Assembly (NCBI GenBank): GCA_016712265.1
Contig: JADJRJ010000031.1
Location: 1,371,297 to 1,435,296 of the forward strand
Reading direction: 5' to 3'
From: Gemmatimonadota bacterium
Lineage (GTDB): Bacteria > Gemmatimonadota > Gemmatimonadetes > Gemmatimonadales > Gemmatimonadaceae
DNA length: 64,000 nucleotides
Under the pieces are notes generated by a model, which did not search any database, was not told the DNA's origin, and saw nothing but the letters and a program-made list of their open reading frames with translations. This document shows positions 60,460 through 64,000 of this stretch, one piece after another. The translations under genes were made by a program, and so were the position numbers. Positions within the stretch are counted from its first letter, which is position 1. Each line of letters opens with the position of its first letter.

Positions 60460-60964
60460 TCAGGGATGTTCCACGACGCGCATGCGCTTCATCTCCGAAG
60501 CGGGCTGGCCCTTCCACGTCGCGCCACGGTCCGTGGAATGCTCGAAGCGCCAGATCAGGCCCGCTGACGTGGGGGCGAAGGAGACGCGCCAGAAGTGGGG
60601 GTTCTGCAGGACCAGCGCGCCGTTGGCATCGAAGTCGCCGTCGTAGATATCAAACGCGCCGGTGCCGGCGTCCAGCAGGCTCATGCGGTACCGCTGGCTC
60701 GTGGAGTCATAGCCGACGGTCACGCGAAAGGCGACGCGGAACACTTCATCGAGCTCGAAGTACTTGCCGCCCAGCACGGGCCAAAGCGCCAGACCGAGGT
60801 CGCTGTGTCTCCGGCGACACCGGAGGAAACGCGATAGCTCCCTCAATGAAGCGCAAACGTTCCCGTGCAGCCTCCGTCCTTCCGGCGGGTGCGCCTTGCG
60901 CGGCGACGGGTGGGGCCGCGAGCAGCGCGGCGGCGAACAGGGAGGCAAGGGGCCTGGTGTGCAT
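60460..60964 (-). pseudogene. Secreted DUF1579-like protein, frameshifted
   Basis: ATG 60964 begins a signal peptide (MHTRPLASLFAAALLAAPPVAAQ) and AARERLRFIEGA. After about 40 residues the frame shifts. A short stretch reads best as TSVWRFGP in a third frame, then LGGKYFELDEVFRVAF, VGYDSTSQRYRMSLLDAGTGAFDIYDG and STDRGATWKG follow to 60460. At least two indels lie between about 60780 and 60840. The end (RYRMSLLD, D-x-G-x-x-W) matches the C-terminal domain of the neighbouring MBL protein, so it is a paralog in tandem, starting the same minus-strand unit. Confidence 0.6.
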
Positions 60965-61152
60965 GAGCGTGAAGGAGGGACGATGGTGGTCGCAGCGCTG
61001 CAGCGATGTCTGCGAGTACGACGGCGCGACGTCCGTGTTCCTCGCATGGGACGAGCAGCCGTCCGCGCGTGCTGAACGCGGGGGACCGTGCCTGCACCCA
61101 GGTCGCAAGGCGAGTGATCTTGCTTGTCCCTTGCATCAGGAGCTCAAGCGCC

Positions 61153-61715
61153 ATGCGGCCACTCGGCGAGGCCCCTTCTCGTCCTCAGCACCTTGGCCGC
61201 CCCATTGCGACCGCAAGCCGTGGAGGCTGATCGTGCGGTAGCCAGCGAAGGGCCGCGCCGGGCCTCCGGCGACTCGTCTACCTCACCGGGCGTTGGTCCG
61301 TGCGAAACTTCGTGAGAAATGCCGGCGGTGCCTTCGTCGAACAGCCCGCCCGCTCCCTCATGCGCGCGCGATACCTGCGCGACGGGCTGAGCCTCCTCGT
61401 GGAGTACCACGAGGCAAGGGCTGACGGCTTTCACGGCGTGCACCTGATCACGGCTGATCCGGCCCGCGGTCTGGTGCACCGCTACTCGGACGCTCGGCGC
61501 AACCAGCGTGTGGAGTTCAGCGGCCGCTTTGATGGCGACCAGTATGTGATATCGAGGGTCGGCGAATTTGCGACGACCAGGGCACCTACCTGTATCGCGA
61601 GGTCGACGGGGAAATCGGTCCTGACGCCTTCGTCAAGCGGCTGTATCGCTCCGACGATGGTGGCGTGAGCTGGAGCGAGCTGGGCTACTACTATCGATTC
61701 GTCCGCGAGCCGTAG
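61153..61715 (+). pseudogene. DUF1579-like exported protein, frameshifted
   Basis: The start is uncertain (ATG 61153 gives MRPLG, then frame slips lead to LLVLSTLAAPLRPQAVEADRA, a likely signal peptide). From about 61285 the frame is clean: LVYLTGRWSVRNFVRNAGG, GLSLLVEYHEARADGFHGVH, FDGDQYVISRVGEF. One T is missing at 61567-61569, after which DDQGTYLYREVDGEIGPDAF and DGGVSWSELGYYYRFVREP run to the stop at 61713. The pattern again fits the DUF1579-like group around it. It is convergent with the response-regulator gene, overlapping it by ~25 bases. Confidence 0.55.
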
Positions 61716-62568
61716 TGGGGCGGGATGGGGTTACTCCCCATCGTCGCGCGCACCGCGTCGACATAGCGCTCGCTCACGGGGACCTGGGCGCCGGAACGCA
61801 GCTGCAGGAGGTAGGTGCCATCGCCGGTGACGCGCAGCACGCCAACGTCCGCGCGGCGCACGATGGCGCTCCGATGGACCCGCAGGAAGACGGCAGGATC
61901 GAGCCGTCGTTCGAGCGCGCCGATCGTCAAGCGATGCAGCACGACGCGCTTCGCGAGGTGAAGCTCCACGTAGTTGCCCGATGCAGCAAACCATCGGACG
62001 TCGTCCACGGCGATGGACTCGATACGCCCAACCGAACGCACGCTCAACCGGGTGAGGTACGGCGTGGGCTGCCCGCCGCCGGGCTCGGATGCATCCGTCA
62101 GGTAGTCACGGACCGCGATGGCATAGGCGGCCCGCTGGCGCAGGCGGAGCATCTCCTCGATGCGGGCCACCGCTTGCGTGAGCCGTGTGTCCTCCACCGG
62201 CTTGAGCAGGTAGTCGAGGGCATGAATCTCGAACGCCTCGATGGCAAAGTCCCCGTGGGCAGTGACGAAGACAATGATCGGAGGCTCGGCGCGGGAGACG
62301 AGTTCGCGCGCAGGACCAATCCACTCTCCCCGGCATCCGGAATGTCGAGGAACACAACGTCCACGGAGGCGTCAGTCGCCTCCACCGCACGTCCCGCGCC
62401 CGGAGTCGCGTCGCTCGGGCTCGCGTTGAGGGCCGCGCGGGCCTCCGCCACCCCCGGACATTCCGCGACGACGCGAACCTGCGGATGCGCCGCGAGGGCA
62501 TGCCGCAGGTTGGTGCGTGCCAGCGGCTCGTCGTCCACGATGAGCACCTGGATCACGTCACGATTCAT
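61691..62568 (-). pseudogene. LytTR-family response regulator, frameshifted
   Basis: ATG 62568 starts the receiver domain (VLIVDDEPLARTNLRHAL, VDVVFLDI). Near 62326-62345 the expected D-I-R-M-P-G-E-S appears as DIPDAGES, explained by one extra and one missing base 10 bases apart. The frame then breaks near 62308-62316 and ELVSRAEPPIIVFVTAHGDF, AFEIHALDYLLKPVEDTRL continue in another. The LytTR DNA-binding domain (VGRIESIAVDDVRWFAASGNYVELHL, FLRVHRSAIV) is intact to 61691. It is the partner of the LytS-type kinase upstream, whose end overlaps its start. Targets are unknown. Confidence 0.85.
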
Positions 62569-63432
62569 GCGCCGGTGCCACGGGAAGGAAGAGGGTCACC
62601 ACGAAATGTCCGTCCGACGGGCCGGCTTCGAGGCGCGCGGTCGCTCCAAACAGCAAGGCCAGCCGGTCCCGTATGCCGCGCAGGCCGAGCCCAAGCCCGG
62701 GATTGGCCGGCGCACCGGGATGTTTGGTGTTGCGCATGCCGTGATGGCATGTCGGAGTTGGGCGCTGAGCTGGCCGATGGCGTCGATGGCCACGCGCTGG
62801 TCGTTGCTGCGCACCAATCCGGCGATGGCACTCAGGGCATTAAACAGGAAGTGCGGTTCGAGCTGGGCACGCAGGCCGCGCAGGCGCTGCTGCTCGAGTT
62901 CCAGTTGCAGGGCGAGGCGTTCGGCGTCGGCCGCCTGCTGACGCGCGCGAAGCGCGCGCCCTTCGCGCACCGTCACGATCGCGTAGATCGCCATGAAGCT
63001 GCCGGTCATCAGGGCCAGGTCCAGAAGCCACAACTCTGCGGGCCAGCGACGCAAGGCGGGAAGGAAGGCCTTTACCGGATCTGCGGCATTGCGCAGGGTT
63101 ACCGCCGCGACCTGCCACAAGATCTCCGGGACGAGGAAGATCACGAGACTGCCCACGTACAGGGGCACCACGGTCCGGCGCTCGCTGAGAACGACGGTCC
63201 GACGTTCCATGGTACGGTACAGCAGGGTCGTATAGGCGACCCATGGCACATACGCCACGAGGTACGCGCCCAGGAGTTCCTGCAGTCCCACGGGAATGCC
63301 GCGCCGCAGATGTCTCGGTAGGCCGCCGCGACGTGGGAACGAGCACGGTGGCCCACATGCCCAGGCTGGCGCGGAGTATACGAAGCAGGGGGTGTGGGAC
63401 GCGGTCATGGGGGAAACGTACGATGCGTGCAC
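62558..63432 (-). pseudogene. LytS/YehU-type sensor histidine kinase with internal loss
   Basis: Three or four membrane helices (LLGAYLVAYVPWVAYTTLLY, LYVGSLVIFLVPEILW, LWLLDLALMTGSFMAIYAIV), a coiled coil, then the His_kinase H-box AQLEPHFLFNALSAIAGL. Directly after LSAQLRHAIT the sequence jumps and changes frame to KHPGAPANPGLGLGLRGIRDRL (G2 box) and GHFVVTLFLPVAPA, ending at 62558. The ~60-90 residues with the N-box of the ATPase domain are absent. CATGCC/GGCATG (62735-62751) marks the junction. Either a real deletion disabled the kinase or the assembly lost bases. The N-terminal start is unclear; frames upstream of 63300 also conflict. Confidence 0.75.
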
Positions 63433-63601
63433 TCACAGGTGTCGGGGTCGCAGGATACGCACCCTTCAGGGGTGGGCGAGGGGTCCGTCGCTGCCCCGCG
63501 GTACGAATCGCCGATCCCGGGGGACGACGTCCGAGAACCGTGGCCGATGAACCTCGTAGGATCCGGTGGGTCGCACCCGTCCTTCCTTCTCGCGCGAGAT
63601 C

Positions 63602-64000
63602 ATGCCCCTGTCGAATTGTGCTCCGTCCGGCCACGGCGAACGATGGCGCGACCCGCGCGTCTCAGAGGGACGCGTTCCGCAGTGCGCCGCTCGGGCGTGG
63701 ACCATCGCCACGCCGCGCTTCGGTCGACGGCGGAGCATCGCCGCGGCGCTCATCGCGACGAGCGCGTGCGCCACGGATGGCGTCGTCTCTCCGCTGCCCC
63801 CCGAGGTCCACCGCGCCGGCCTCGACTCGCTGGTGGCCGAGATGCGCGATGGCGCGATGGGGATATCCGCAGCTTCCTGCTTCTGGTCGGTGACCACGCC
63901 CCGGTCGAGTACTATTTTCGCGGCGCGAAACGGAGCGACGCCGCCCCCGTATACTCTGTCTCCAAGAGCATCACTTCGCTGTTGACCGGGCTGGCCCTCG
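63602..64000 (+). pseudogene. Serine hydrolase (class C beta-lactamase-like), start only, one frameshift, runs off the window
   Basis: An in-frame ATG at 63602 is available, but the protein-like part starts near 63700: a signal peptide with lipobox (AAALIATSAC), then HRAGLDSLVAEMRDGAMG. One G is missing from GGGG at 63859-63862; beyond it GDIRSFLLLVGDHAPVEYYF and APVYSVSKSITSLLTGLAL run to the last base. YSVSKSITS contains the S-x-x-K active-site motif of penicillin-binding/beta-lactamase-fold hydrolases. The C-terminal two thirds are outside the window. The start is uncertain. The substrate (peptide, ester or D-amino-acid compound) is unknown. Confidence 0.65.

Noticed and set aside
1..64000. 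tRNA, rRNA, insertion sequences or prophage genes
   Set aside because: None recognised on reading both strands; no transposase, integrase or flanking inverted repeats with target duplications were seen.

Overview
The window is very GC-rich and gene-dense, and looks chromosomal. I see no insertion sequence, prophage, CRISPR array, rRNA or tRNA. The gene content fits a diderm, probably a member of Gemmatimonadota (inference from gene style only): a TonB-dependent receptor beside many lipoproteins with Ig-like, PKD, cohesin-like and carboxypeptidase-regulatory-like modules, Ser/Thr kinase and PP2C signalling with zinc ribbons, Tat-secreted oxidoreductases, and LytTR/LytS regulation.

Layout. 1-8.5 kb is housekeeping and signalling: the end of a histone-deacetylase-like hydrolase, a solitary GvpL/F-family protein, a zinc-ribbon Ser/Thr kinase, a methyltransferase, a DCC thiol oxidoreductase, PriA, an acidic unknown, CcdA and a glycine-zipper lipoprotein. 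8.6-31 kb is an envelope and secretion region. It holds an RCC1-repeat secreted protein, a Big2 lipoprotein, a TonB-dependent receptor translationally coupled to a giant FN3/PKD/cohesin-like lipoprotein, and then further lipoproteins. One of those combines cohesin-like, dockerin-like and beta-helix-like parts. Three others share an N-terminal domain I do not recognise. Strong hairpins separate several transcription units. 31-43 kb is a minus-strand exopolysaccharide cluster whose genes mostly overlap by a few bases: UDP-GlcNAc 2-epimerase, a multi-pass membrane protein, a deacetylase-glycosyltransferase fusion, a flavoprotein, a polysaccharide deacetylase, an asparagine-synthetase-like amidotransferase, a nucleotide-sugar dehydrogenase and a membrane sulfatase-like enzyme. 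43-64 kb is mixed: truncated haemoglobin, gamma-glutamyltranspeptidase, MurQ-AnmK muropeptide recycling, an FHA/PP2C pair, ApbE, an FGE-like protein, a Gfo/Idh oxidoreductase with a TIM-barrel isomerase, an AraC regulator, a group of DUF1579-like proteins, and a LytTR/LytS pair.

How it works together. The 16-31 kb region reads as a surface system: an outer-membrane transporter plus several lipid-anchored, modular, probably surface-exposed proteins that could bind each other or a polymer through cohesin/dockerin-type domains. The 31-43 kb cluster would make and modify an exopolysaccharide. MurQ-AnmK, with gamma-glutamyltranspeptidase close by, would salvage wall fragments and peptides.

Quality. 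All genes from 1 to about 44 kb read through cleanly. From 44.4 kb to the end at least ten genes carry frameshifts, many at short G, C or T runs and some compensating within a few bases. Uncorrected indels in the assembly are the simplest reading, so these genes are marked as frameshifted rather than assumed dead.
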